DNA of 64,000 nt. Source: Nemopilema nomurai (taxonomy: Eukaryota; Cnidaria; Scyphozoa; Rhizostomeae; Rhizostomatidae). Below, one piece after another: positions 47,824 to 61,100 of the stretch (positions are counted from its first letter, which is position 1; each line of letters opens with the position of its first letter). The translations under genes and the position numbers were made by a program. Where the stretch lies: the NCBI GenBank assembly GCA_003864495.1, contig ML133450.1, positions 601,968-665,967 on the forward strand, written 5' to 3'. The notes beneath the pieces are model-generated. The model was not told the origin of the DNA. It did no database searches and saw nothing but the letters and a program-made list of their open reading frames with translations.

Positions 47824-48208
47824 CTCGTTGTTGAAAGTTGTGTCATCCATGTTGTTTCTGGTACCTTGTAGAAAATTGTAAGCTATTCAAACGGGGTAAG
47901 TGATTATTATTTTACAGATCGTAAATTAAAGGGTTAATATTACACAAGACAATCCACTTAAATACTTTTGATTTTAAAGCTTGAGAGATTTGTAGACAAG
48001 ACAGTTTCTTGGTCTCGTCTTTGTACGAGGTACCCTAGGTCGCCTAACATTTAGATGACAAGCGTCTGTTTATTTTCCAACATGATTGAATGATCGAATA
48101 TACGAAATGCTGCCTGGGAAAGTATCATTGAATTAAGATTAACTCTGGATTAAAATTTAGCTGTTGATGTGCTTGGAGAATTCAAAGTCTTGATGTTTTT
48201 ACGCACAG

Positions 48209-51200
48209 ATGGGAAGCAGGGTGAAAGTATTTATTAGGCTGCGGCCTGTGATGAAAAAGGAAAATGAGGATGGAATGCCCCAGTGCTGTGCCAACAAAAT
48301 TTCCGAGAAGAAATTGCAACTTTGGAATCATAGAAACCCAAGCAGCGATGTCATGGAATATGAGTAAGTAGAAGCTTTCATCGAAGGTGCAAAAGCCGAT
48401 TAACGTTGCATGATTTTGAGGAACTTTAAGTGCTTCTTGGTGTGTATTGTTTATTTTTACCGCTTTTGCCATTCAAATGCAGTTTGCAACTCAAGTTGCT
48501 TGAACGTAAATATGTATCAACACCTCTAGTTTTGGCAAAATTATGTTACGTTTTGTACGATATATATAAGCGTGATGATTTTTTTAGTTTACCAGCAAAA
48601 GTTTTCTCTTTTTCTCAGATTTGACAAAGTCTTCAACGAAGATGCAGCACAAAGCAAAATATATGAGGACGTTAAGTGCTTGATTCCAAACGTTTTGAAA
48701 GGTCAGAATGCAACAGTTTTTGGTTATGGACCGACAGGTGCAGGTATATCAGCTTGTTCAGATCATTTAATTATTTTATCTAATTCTAACTAAAAGGCTT
48801 TTATTGACCAAGTATTTATTCAAATCATTTAACCATTTTCGTCAAATTTTAACTAAAGGATCTTTCTTGACAAAGTATTGCAAATATTGCCATAGACGAA
48901 CATTTTCTTGGAAAAGTGTATGGTACAATGGACCTCTGCTAACATTTTCAACAGACTTTCTCATTGTTTACATTTTGTCCAAAACATTGAGTACTGATGT
49001 CCAGGTTCTTTCTAATGTTTAAGCATTTCTCCCAACACTCCCCAACTCATGCAATCTAGAAGTCAGCAGGGAAACCTTCGTTGTTGCTCTGCTGGAATGC
49101 TGAAATACATCAAAAAGGAGTACATTCCTATAAATGAAGCAATTTTTAAATAAAAAATTTCTAATCTTTGTGACTAAGTCAATTATTAAGCTGTGTTATG
49201 CCTACTTTTGAAGGAAAAACTCATACCATTGTTGGAACAAAGAATGAGCCTGGTAGGTTGATACAATCTTTAGAAGACAATTTATAATTCAACAAATCAA
49301 TTTGCAAAATTCTCCTTTATGTAAAAAAACATCAGCACAATGCATGCAAAGATAAAGAAAAATTAAATGCTCATTCAGTGGTTGTGAATAGTTCCAATAG
49401 TTTTTGTGTATTAAATCTTTTAAGGCTGCATGTAAATATCTTACTTTGATAATTCATTATTGATCTCTATTGCCTTCATATGTTTGTGTCTAGTATATGT
49501 TGCCAACATTTGAGATAGAAATGTAAAGTGTTAAAATGACTAAAAACATGAGATATGCGTCTGTGACTTGATTTCAGGACTAATACCCAGGTGCATAAAC
49601 TATGTTTTCATGCTAATCAAAGCCAGGGAGCAAGAAACTAATCAAAAGGAGACATTCTCTGTCCATTTTTCAATGCTAGAGATTTATCAAGAAAAGGTTT
49701 GTCTGTCCATTCTCTTTTACATTACCACTTACCTATCACATACCTAATCATTCCTTTCTCCTTTCAAATACCTAGTTTGAGAATGGCAAAGCATTCCCAA
49801 TGTTTGATCATTGATTTTTCAATGCAGCTAGTCATTGCTTATTGAAAATTATCATTCTTACATAGGTTTATGACTTGATAAAGCCAAAAGAAAAAGACCT
49901 TCCAATTCGTCAAGATGCATCTGGAAATATTGTAATTCCAGATTTAACAGAGGTGTGTAGTCCCATGCAAAATGCTTCTTTACATATATTTGTTTTCCTT
50001 TCCAGTTTCACTGTTTTTGTTGTTGTTGATTTGAAAGCTTGAATTCGTTTATAACATAATATTCAAACAAACATTAGGTGAAGATGTCAAGCTTCAGTGA
50101 ATTTACTCACAAGTATCAATCTGCTAGCAATAATAGGTAAGTAATCTTTTTCTCTTTTGGCAACTATCTATTTGCTATATTCAAGTTAATTCTCTATAAT
50201 CATGAAATACTGTTTTACGGAATTTATCAAAATTGGTGTCTGATTGCATGAAAATATACATGGAACCAAGAATGTTTGGCTTTGAACTGAATAATTTCAG
50301 TAATTGACAATAGCTGGCCTTATGAAGAATCATACATTTAGATCCAAATATTTTGAATATTTTTTTATGATTGGAAATAGTGTCTTGTCATTTTTCCATG
50401 TTTTTTCATTAAATATTCAATATCAGTTAACTTTCATGAGCTTTTCATATAATGTATGTACCTAAAGCATAAATAAATATTTATTTAACAGAACCATTGG
50501 ATCAACGAAACTCAACTCTCGCTCTTCAAGAAGTCATACTATACTTCTGGTCAAGGTAAGCTCTTGACACACATCTCAAATTTCATTTGACAGAATGTGG
50601 TTGTCTAAGTAGTAATTGAATCTTGATGCTTATAGTAGTAACAACTGGGCTAGCCAACTGAAATTAGAAAGTTTAGTTACCAACAGAGCAATATTTCTTA
50701 TGTTTTTAATGTTCTTTACACTATAGGTTGTCAAAACTAATGTTGATAACCCAACAAAGAAATATTTGGGAAAGTTATACCTGATAGACTTGGCTGGATC
50801 TGAAGATAACAGAAGAACTGGAAACACTGGCATCAGGTTAGAAAAGTGCTGAGAAGTCCCTCCTGATTTATATTGTCTCAGTTCTGGTATACAGGCTGGT
50901 AGTCCTATTATTAAAGGAACTTTGTTAGTGACCAGAATATTTTCCTCGGCACCCTTAATAGTGTGGCTAGAAAATTTAACATGGTAGATTTCATTGGCAG
51001 CAAAACAGAAGCATCTTTTGAAGATATGTGGATATGTAAAATGGGTTTAACACTGTCTTGAATATACTTAGCTGCTTATTTGTAGCAAAGTTATAAAGTG
51101 TTTTGGTGAAACCAGGCTAAGGTGTTCTCTTGGTATTGCCCTAAGAAATTATGAGGCAGCTGTAAACACACATCAGTAAAGTTTGGAATTTCTGACTTTC

Positions 51201-54200
51201 TGCACATTTCCATAACTTACCAAAATTAAGTGTCTCATAAGCTACACATATTTAGAGCATATTGTATTGCTAACAGGCTGAAAGAGAGTGGTGCCATCAA
51301 CTCTTCTTTGTTTGCCCTGAGCATGGTGGTGGATGCACTGAATAAAGGCTTGGTATGTATTCCAGGCTGGATAAAAGCTCCTTTGTACTGTCTTGCTTAT
51401 CTTTACTTGTTCAGCAACTGAAGGAAATGTCCAAACACCTGACTGGAATTGCATCGAAGCTGGAACATAAAACTTCTCTGACAACTATGACTTCTATGAC
51501 AGTGCTACATTGAAGTCTTACTTGCTAGTTCCTTGTGCTCGAATTGCAGGTTTAGCTTACACCTCTATGATTTAGTTGAGAATTCTGCAATGTAGATTTA
51601 CGACTTGATTAAAAGCTTCTTGCCTTGTCCCAGAAAACAAACGACCAACATATATTGTGAAAGGATGGGTTACAATGATCCATCATTAAATCTTTGAGCG
51701 AGTTGTCGTTAATGGAAAAAGGGCTGAGTTTCAATTTGCATGCGCTAGTCCTTGAATCTTTCTATGAATTCGTATCCAGAAACAGTAAAGTTCTTTACAT
51801 ACGCACCGCCCTAAGTATTGGATTTATAAACAAACGAAATTTGCCTCAATAGCACCGAATACCATACAGAGATAGCAAGCTGACACGTCTTCTACAGGTA
51901 AATTAATATATTGTTTTGTATATATATATAAATGCTCGTTCGTTATCTCTTACTGCTTATATCTCTCTATTGTTCATTCTGCCTCAAAGGCTGAAGTTAG
52001 ATACCGAGCTATTGATGGACATTTATCAGTAAGGTGGTTTTTTCCACATTGTTTCTCAGGACTCGATTGGTGGGACAGCTCATGCCTTGATGATTGCTTG
52101 CATTGCGCCCGAACCTTCGTTCTACTGGGACACTTTGAACACATTGAAGTTTGCAGCAAAGTCTAGAGAAATCGTAAACAAGCCTTTTACTGCAGGTATT
52201 TCGATTTTATTGGTAGCTATCCATGTGGAGCCTGTGCGTTAAAAAAGTTGGGTAAAATTTGAAAAGCAACTATTAATTCACCTATTATAGTAACTCTATA
52301 CTAACTACTAATCCATTTATCCACTTACTTGCTTAGAAAAAGGCCTTATTCCAAATATCGTTTGAGTAACTTGCGCTTAGAATTACTAATTTGAATTTTC
52401 TATAAAATTCTTCAAAACTTTTGTCACAGCGTAAACAATTTGAAAGCGTTAGATTTAGATCATTTTTTCGTTGTGTCTTAGCCCTTGCTAACGTTCAACT
52501 GCCTATCTTACTTACAAACTGAGCCTCTTTGTGGATCTTACCCATTTTAACTACCTTTCAGTGATACAAGAGAAGCCAGCTAAGCGACCTCACTCGTCAG
52601 GCGAGGGTACTGGGGGAACCGAGGCAAAGCGGCCGCTACTAGATAAAGCGAAGGTACCTAGTTATTTTTTGGCAACTTGATTTTGCATGATGCAGCGCGT
52701 CACTAGGCTTTCCTACAATCTTCCAGATTCTTCTTTGTTCAGTAGCAAAATTTCCAACACTCTACGGTCTCTACTGCATCCCAAATTAACGAATCTCTAT
52801 CTTATTGATGCTTGCATTCATCTCTTACGGCTTTCATCTGGTAACAAAATACAGCGTAGAAAAGATTCTTGTTACATAGTTAACTATTTGTTTTTTTTAT
52901 AGCTTGTATGCATTAAATTTCAGACCATGCGACAAAATTAGTCGCCTTTATTTCTCACTGCCAAAAATATGGTCATTTCTCCATTTTTTCTGTGTTGACG
53001 ACTCTCTTTACTTTTTCTTCATCCCACAGAAAGCAGGGAAGGAAAATCAGGTAAGGAACAGTGCCTGTTTCATATCTCATATGCTCTACAGTACGACTAT
53101 GAATCATAGAGGGGGGGGGGGGGCGCCTCCCAATAATTTTCAAATAAAAAGGAGGCTTTGAAACGTTTGCTGCGCAATTGCCTCTTGAATACTAAGGTCT
53201 TCATGGACAAACAAAACCTTCCTGGGCCTGGAGAACACACTTGCTACAACTGACCATGTTCCTTCCTTTTTACATTCTTTCAGTTGCGAATTATCCTCCA
53301 CTGCTATAAATATATCTTAAACCCTCAAACCGCCTACAGATGTTTCTATACCATGTCAAATCTCCCAATTAGACGCTTGATATGTTTTGTCCCTTGTTTC
53401 CTTCCAAATGGGATCCTTCGAAATATTCCTCACTTGATGTAACCTAGAATTATACCGAATATGTTATTTTTTCTTCCTTTTATAGAACGCCGCTGTTGTA
53501 GAAGATCTGAAGAGGCTTCTAAGGTAACTAGCTATTCATTCGCAATTAAATTCATTCAGGCTTGAGTCGTGAAATCTGCTGTTTTCTTAACCTACGAACA
53601 TTTACTGGTGTTCAAATGCTTTCTTTTATCCGCTCTAGAGAGGAAGCAGCAATTATCATTTGTCCTAGCCGTCGCTTGTTAAAGTTCTCATCACTCGGGT
53701 GCAATTGTTTCAAAAATAAATTCCTTTCAATGGTTAACTAAATACAACAATTGATTTTCATTGCACAATAATCACATAAATTCTATTATGCTTCAAGCCT
53801 ATACGTTGCACTCAATGTTTCTCATAGCCACATTTTCCTTGCACCCTAGCCCTATTGGTAAAAAGCAACAGGAATTGGAGAACAATTTCAGCGTAAGACT
53901 GAAAGCGCTGGAAGACCAACTGAATGTGCAACTGGGGAAAACTGCACCAAAACGAGCTCCACTGAAAAACAGCTCCAAAGGAAATGTCCCAGTCAACAAA
54001 GTGAGGCCACTCATGGCCAAGTTTCAGCCTGCACTCTGCAAAACTCCATGCGCGGGCAAGAAACAAATTGAGTTCGACTCACCCGAATGTCAAGGAACTT
54101 CCTTTCCGAACGTAAGAATGCTTACTAATTGCAGTGTCCATCAATCCAAGCTTCTTGAATTAGACAGACAGTTTTAGACCTTTAAATTGAACCTGTGAAA

Positions 54201-55954
54201 AGCCAATAACTTTTATATTGAAACTTTACACATTTTTAGCAAGATAATTACGTGCTTGGAAAATTTATTAAACTTTTTGTAAAGAAAATGTTTCACAACA
54301 ATAGTCGTGCTGTAAAAAGACTTTAGAACGTAATTGTCACGTAACTTATAAACAGTTGCATGGAATTATAAACTACCGGCAATCGATTGATTTGGTTGGG
54401 TCAAAGTTACAATGTTGTAGAAGTATGTTTAATTGCGTTGATTTTTACAACTACTAAAACGTTACAGAAAGAGACTGTATGTGCATTGTTTGTTTGGAAC
54501 AGACTGTGAGCCTGTTTAATAGTCATGAATCGCAAAGAGGCTACTGCAACATGTCTACGGACAATAGCTTTGTTGCTTGCAAGTGTTTAATTTGCTTTTC
54601 CTGTAAAGCAGGTCAGTCAACTGTCATTGCCTCAGATGATTCACGGTACAGGAGGCGTCTGCAATACACCCAAATACAAAATCACTCTGGATCCGAAGCT
54701 GCTCCAAGAATATGGTGAGTTGCCTTAGGCCCATTTTCACTTTGGTTGTTATCTAAGCAGAAGCGATGATGTCAGGTGTTCGTACCTCCGAAAGCAGTGG
54801 TGTGCGAGAATGTAAATTGCTTTGAAGATCAAGAATAGTGGGATGACTAAAAGTAGACAATTTTCAAGCAATATTCATCTGAAGATATGACCACTCGATG
54901 GATTCAATGAACTGATAGTTTCTACTTGGCATCCAATTGACTTTCAGTCTCCTTGGCTCCAAATTATCTACAAACCTTTGCGCATGGTGTCTCTTTTTTT
55001 AAATTGGTGGAAAACAAACTCATTTATGATTGTCATCCAAGCTCTGAATCGTCACACTTGTGGCTCGTTATATTAGCGGATAGTTGCCTTATCTTCTACA
55101 CAGGGTATTTTCCTCGAACTGCAAATACCTCTTGCTTTTTCTGCGGATTCCTGCAAGTTATTCTGATAAATATTTCAACAATCCCAATTTTAGAGGCGAA
55201 ACTGATCAAAACACTGAGCACTGGTAGCCTAAAGGACATAATGGCACTACCGACCATCGGGAAAAAGAGAGCCGAACAGATAATACGATATCGCGATGAA
55301 AATGGCAGCTTTAACAACGTGTGTACATTCATTGCCTTCATTTAATTGACATTGTAGTAAGAAGTATTGATGAAGTGTATATGTACAACGATCATAATGG
55401 GTCTAGTCAAAGCTCTAAAAGTGAACACTAAAATCCATATCGAACATCCATATTAAAATGCCAAGTGAGTGGTGCCGAATGCTTCAATACCTGGAAGAAT
55501 GTTGCGATGAACTTTTCGATTTCAGTCGTCTTGACCAACTGTAGCCAGCTTAAATATGACGTTTAGGCCGTTTGATGGTTGAGACAACGGTTGCTGTTTT
55601 TGCTCACTTTCATTCTGAAGAAATTGAAAATGGTGCTTTCTTATAGATATCCGAGCTGTTGAAAGTTGGTTTCACAAAGACGATGCTTGAAACTTTCCGA
55701 AAGGTAATCCTTTATGTGTAGGCTATATTTCTTTTTGGCAAATTACCTCGCAGTACTTGTTATTAAAATGCTATGTAGAAACAACTTTTTGGCAAGATTC
55801 TGACTTGTAGTAAACTCGAAAGGTTTGATTGAAGGTGAGATTTACTTTAAGCTTAATATTTGTTGAAATGTTTAGTGATTATTATATGTACCTAAAGTAT
55901 GTATTATTTTTACTTTTGTAGAAAAGCATCATGCATCGACTGGAAATAGCCTGA
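48209..55954 (+). CDS. KIF22: KIF22/Kid chromokinesin (kinesin-10)
   Basis: Plus-end motor that binds chromosome arms and pushes them toward the spindle equator. Nineteen exons join without a break: 48209-48363, 48619-48743, 49214-49252, 49578-49696, 49866-49952, 50078-50136, 50492-50555, 50727-50836, 51277-51352, 51853-51897, 52060-52195, 52562-52653, 53030-53050, 53486-53523, 53850-54111, 54612-54714, 55194-55318, 55647-55703 and 55922-55954; 581 aa (human 665). The motor domain fills about 1-335: P-loop GPTGAGKT (89-96), switch I NSRSSRSH (203-210), switch II DLAGSE (237-242), then NRRTGN as in KIF22. A short coiled coil (about 385-415) follows. The C-terminus (about 512-575) is the helix-hairpin-helix DNA-binding fold ([16 protein letters not shown]). 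Start: first ATG after an upstream in-frame stop if exon 1 is non-coding. Confidence 0.96.
53108..53124. repeat. Poly-G run in KIF22 intron 13
   Basis: An almost pure run of G, one of several in this window (others near 11,660 and 27,860, and C runs near 20,721 and 29,979). Confidence 0.8.
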
Positions 55955-57855
55955 CCAAGAAACGGACATTAATTTCCATCTCCACTTACAGAATTATTTT
56001 GCTTTCGCAAAGGGTATCAATAATGTAAATAATTACGTAAATAACTATTTGAAGCGACTCCAGTATATCGATCAGACTAATGTAATACGGCTCTCTTCTA
56101 CTCAGGAAGAACCAGCTCTGAAATTTGCGATGGATTAGTTGATGCTCAGAGTATGATTACCCACGCTAACCCCATCAATCCGGGGGGACTCAAAGGGAAC
56201 TAACGATAAGCAGGACTTGCAAGTTTTAAAAACTGATACAACCAAATATTTTAAAAAGGGATTCTTCACGAATGATTAAATACTACCCTAAAAGTTACCT
56301 AGTTGTTTTCACTACTTTTCACCACTGCTTTCACTCATGCAAAATTTGAATTATTTTTTAAATGTGCGAAACACACTTCGTTCTAGAAATGAATTGAATG
56401 TTCCGATTGTCAAGGCAAATATAATCCTCGTATCCTCGTGTCCTAGCAAGTCTCCAGTTCTCTGCTTCCTTTTTCCATTTCATAAGCTACATCCATTACG
56501 TTGCTTAACTAAAAACCAATCAGCAACGAGTTATTTTATTTTCGTAAATTCTTTTAGCATTTTGTAGCATAATGTAAATACTGTTTCAACTTTATCAACC
56601 AGATTCCATTCGATTACTTTTTGTGTTTTCCTCTAAAGCCATTTCTCACCTCTCGATCACTTTTGCTACAATGATAGCTAGGACGCGACATTCAAAGTTC
56701 AAGCAAATGACTGCAACATACCTTTAACACAAGAAGGGAACCGGCTATACTGCTTTCTTTCTAAGCCAGGTATCCACAGCATTAACAAAACTTCCACCGT
56801 CTCCATTGAAAGGACCGTTGCTATCTGGCCTACAACACAGCCTGCTTCAGTCTGGTCACTATCTAACCTTTGCCGCCCCGGTGTCTAACCAAAGCTGTTT
56901 TTATAGACGAAACGGGTCCCTCGTGGCCTCAGAAGGTAGCATGCCCCCGTGATAACGAGTAACCCGCAAATGTTCTGGCCAAAAGCGGAGGACGACAGCA
57001 CTATTTTAGGCCATTTGGGGCTACCGGACAACGAGAAAACGTATGGAGGTGCAAATAGCCAATTGTACCCCATCCTCTCTGCGGGGAATTATCATTCTCC
57101 TCTTTGAAATGCTCTTCAACCTAACAGCGACATTCTGAGGAAAGTCCCGTACACCGCCTATCTCCTAAGGCTTAGGTCACATGACTAACGATGAAAAATA
57201 AAACTTATTTTTTAAACCATTGGAAAATCACTGGTCTCCCATTTTACCTGTTAACAGTTAACCGTGATTTTTTGTACGAATACCTTTCTGAACTTTGTAA
57301 TAAGCCTTTTGCGTCGTTAAATCATTGCTTCTAGGTAATTATACAGAAATACCTCTGGTACCACTGCCAAAGAGACCCTCCGAAATGTGCCTGGTGTCTA
57401 CCTCCATTGTCTAATAATGGCTCCTAATGTCTTTAAATGTTTGCAGAAAAAAACCAAACAGACAATTCAAAAACAACACCCCATTAGAAACTGAGCGGCT
57501 GGGTCCCTCTTAGGATGCAATCCAGCGATGCCACCAGAGACCCATCTGCTAAACTCTAAGACTTCGAGAAAACTCTCCTAGCTGCTGCTAACAGCTACAT
57601 TCAAAACCGTTCTCAAGGCAGCAGAAAACACAACTTCAAGTTGACACAAAGAATGCCTCATGATTTGAGTGACAATTTCAAGAGGGGAAATTACAATAAA
57701 TCTACAAATCGACTTTCTACTAGAAAAAGTAGAGCATCGGTAAGGTGCATCTGTGCAAAAATATATCTAAATATTGCCGTATTCTACAATCAAATAAAAC
57801 ATCTGTCTTTATAAACAGCCATCAAATACTGCTTTGCAAATAACAAATAGCAAAT
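55955..57855. other. Intergenic region between convergent KIF22 and TBCCD1
   Basis: Holds the KIF22 3' UTR; an ATTAAA near 56,275 is a possible weak poly(A) signal. A GC-richer patch at about 56,880-57,090 has no recognisable protein. No gene seen. Confidence 0.4.
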
Positions 57856-57861
57856 TTTATT
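57856..57861 (-). terminator. Poly(A) signal for TBCCD1
   Basis: Minus-strand AATAAA (CCAATAAAATTT) about 320 bp past the TBCCD1 stop, the first canonical signal seen downstream on that strand. Confidence 0.5.
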
Positions 57862-58180
57862 GGACACATTTTGCAAGTGTGCTTCATCGGGGATAAAATG
57901 CTGAAAATTTCTGCTGCAATTAATCTCAGTTTACAAAACTGCGATTGAAGATTCATTTTATACGTTGTTAGGTTACCAAACACAAGGCTCCTTCGGAACT
58001 CGACACACAAGACAACAATCATTATAATTCTTTAAAATCTGAAGCTCTTATGCCTAGTTACTAAAGATATCCCCTGCCTCTACAAAATGCTTCCTGCAAA
58101 GATAAATTTTGATTCACTTTTAGTAGAAGAAAATAATCTGATTTAAGGAGCATGCCAGTTTTCATTTCGAGTTGCCAAGG

Positions 58181-61100
58181 TTACCGGTGCTGAAGTGTCA
58201 GGCTCTCCAGTAGCTGTTGGTTCCCAGTCTCCTTCAACCATTCCTAGAAAGAAGACGCGTTAAAACACTGGCTTTTATGCGACAATAAGCCAAAAAGCAA
58301 CATAACCTGAGTGGGAATGGGCTCTGAAGAGAGCTACAGGCAATCTACACAGGAATATCTGATCTTCCTGGAGAATCTCTCCAGTTCTGAAGACTGCTAA
58401 ACCGCTCAGATTTCTATATCTTGTACAAAATGTAATCGGACCAAAATAGTAAACAATTTGTCAATAGTGGCAAAATAACAGAGAGCTACTGTCAATGCTA
58501 ATGGACAGAGCCTACGGAAACAATTGAGAGAACCTTAGTCAAGGGGGTACAACCATTGCGCAGATAATTTCAAATTCGACATAGTGACCAATTCCGCTTG
58601 CTGATCACAAAAATCTCGAGACGTTTCTCACCCGGCCTAAATCCAAGAAAATTTTCATTTGCAGATAAATATTTGCATGAAAGTACACTGACTAACATTT
58701 TTTTCAGCAATGCACTCACAACAAAGCAATTAGCGAAGAAAGATACTTTTTTCCCAGGAACGGTTTAAATCGAGACACCTTGACGGTGAATAGTGTTGCA
58801 CGATGCAAAGCTGCCCATCCTCAGAGCCAATTATCCAATCCATAAAGAGACTCACCTGAAATCGACTCTGCACCATTCCTTGCAGTTGCTTCTTCTGGTC
58901 ACGTGACAGTTTGGCTTCAGACACCATCTTGTGCCAATTATCAAGCTGCCTGCGATATCGATATTTTGCTTGTCAAAAGCAGAGAAAATTTCATTCATTA
59001 TAACCAGAAATTATTTCACGTCATCGATAGCATCAGAAAAATAAAAGCAATTGGATATCATTGAACGATAAAAACAATCAAGGTTAAATGAATTACAAAA
59101 TGTTTTAATTGCCTGTGAACTCTACATATCAGAATGTTATTTATACAGGCGGACAAATGAATAAGTTACGAACTGATAGTAGCAAGCCTTCAAATATGAA
59201 AACGTTTTTTATTATTATGAAACGTACATTACAATGCGCAATAGAAGGGGGTAGATGAAAAATCCCATGAGCATAAGAGACCAACAGCATGATTCTAACT
59301 TTGAAAGTCAAAGCCATACAAAATTATGCCACTTTTAGTATTCAAAAAAGGCAAAATGCAAACAAGTTCCTTACTCTTCCTTTTTTCCCAATGCCTCTTC
59401 GTATTTCTTCGGCAGCTTGAACGGGCACTCCTAGAGCGACAAAAAACGACAAAAAATGACAAAAACTCAAGGCTCTCGCATCGAATGATTTTACATACTA
59501 CGGGCACTCCTAGAGCGGCAAAAAACGACAAAAACTCAAAGCTCTCGCATCGAATGATTTTACATACTATCAACCGAATAGCGATCTGTCTCAAGAAAGT
59601 CAGTCATTATGATCGTTGGAATTCTGGTTTTGAGATAAATTATTTTGCTGGTGTAACGAGATATTTTGCAAAGAGGATGTTTCTGAAAAACTAAAATTGC
59701 AAAATGGCCAACCAAAGCTAGAAAACACGCTTCTAAATTGGCATTCGCGTTTAACCAACAATTAAGTCCATAGGTCCACCTGATCGTACTTGAATCATCA
59801 TTGCAGCCATCGAGCTAATTGAAGCTTTATTCACGGTAACCATTTTGTAGTATAATGTAGCAAGAATGTTAAAATTTTTCAGCATTAAGAAGCTTTGTTT
59901 GAAAATATTAGAAATAGGTAAAATGGGGATTAATGTTGACGAAAAGTTTGAAAAAATGAGAAACTGGCAAATGTGGGAAAGTGAGGACGATTAATAGATC
60001 GCTAAAGATCGTATTATTCAAAGCTTACTTTTGTATCACCTTCCATGTCAAATGGCGTACATAGCCGGAAGAAACTGTCTGCTTCAAGCTCACTCCAGAC
60101 TTTACTTGCTGATGATGCTTCGGGTCCTAGTAATAACAGAGAACAAATCGTGAAAGAAGCAGAAACTCCAACAAGGCAATCTAACACTAACCCATGAAAC
60201 TAGAAAACACGAAACATTCACGAAGCAATCAAAGAGAATGGTCTTGGATAACTGCGAAAATAGGCTGTTGCAAAACTGTTTCCTTTCCGAGAGATATTAG
60301 GGTATCTACGAGTTACTGTTACGGAGGAGCAGCCAGATTAGAGTAAGAAGAATTAAAAAAAGCATTAGAGACGTACTGTTTTATTTAAGATTTGATACAT
60401 ACGAGCTGAATAAGGGAAATGGTTTGTAGCAAAGTGCCATGATTATGATAACAGTAAATCTAGAAGTGACTAACACAGGGTCTTAAGGGGTTAGCGAGGC
60501 AACATACCGAGTAAGAGAGGCTCGTTCCAGAAGTTATGCGAGGCTGTGAGGCCTACAGTGACCATGTGGTGGAGAAGAGCGGGGTAGTACGTGCTGTACG
60601 GTGCAAAGACAATGTCCTCGTTTTGCCCGATTAGGACTGGTTTCGTCTCAGTAAACAGATGGAACACGCAGTTACGGCATGAGCTGAAATGAATGCCAGT
60701 CCATTATACAGAGAAGCAGCAATAGTGATTTGAATCACTGAGTATGGCATCAGAGTAGTGGGACTTGACATCACAAAGGGAAAATGGTCACGGACGCAGT
60801 CGTCATACAGGGTCGTCGTGCGATATCCAATTAGAGAAAAACAGTGACCAAACTTCGTATGCAGTGTGCCGAAAAACGAAAGTAACGAATTTGTTTCGAC
60901 TGTCCAAAAATTTGTTTTGACGATGCATAAGGTACAAAAGGCAGATTTGTTAAATAGATAAAATTGAAAATACAGCCCAGAAAAAATAACAGAGAGACTT
61001 GATTAGAATGATATGGTATAACATAGATTATATTTTAATTGACTTTGTTTTGTCAAATGTCAAATTTAGTATGAGTATTTGCGATGTGTCTTGGACTATT

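Noticed and set aside
53799..54066. Minus-strand frames of 73 and 84 codons
   Set aside because: They are antisense to KIF22 exon 53850-54111.
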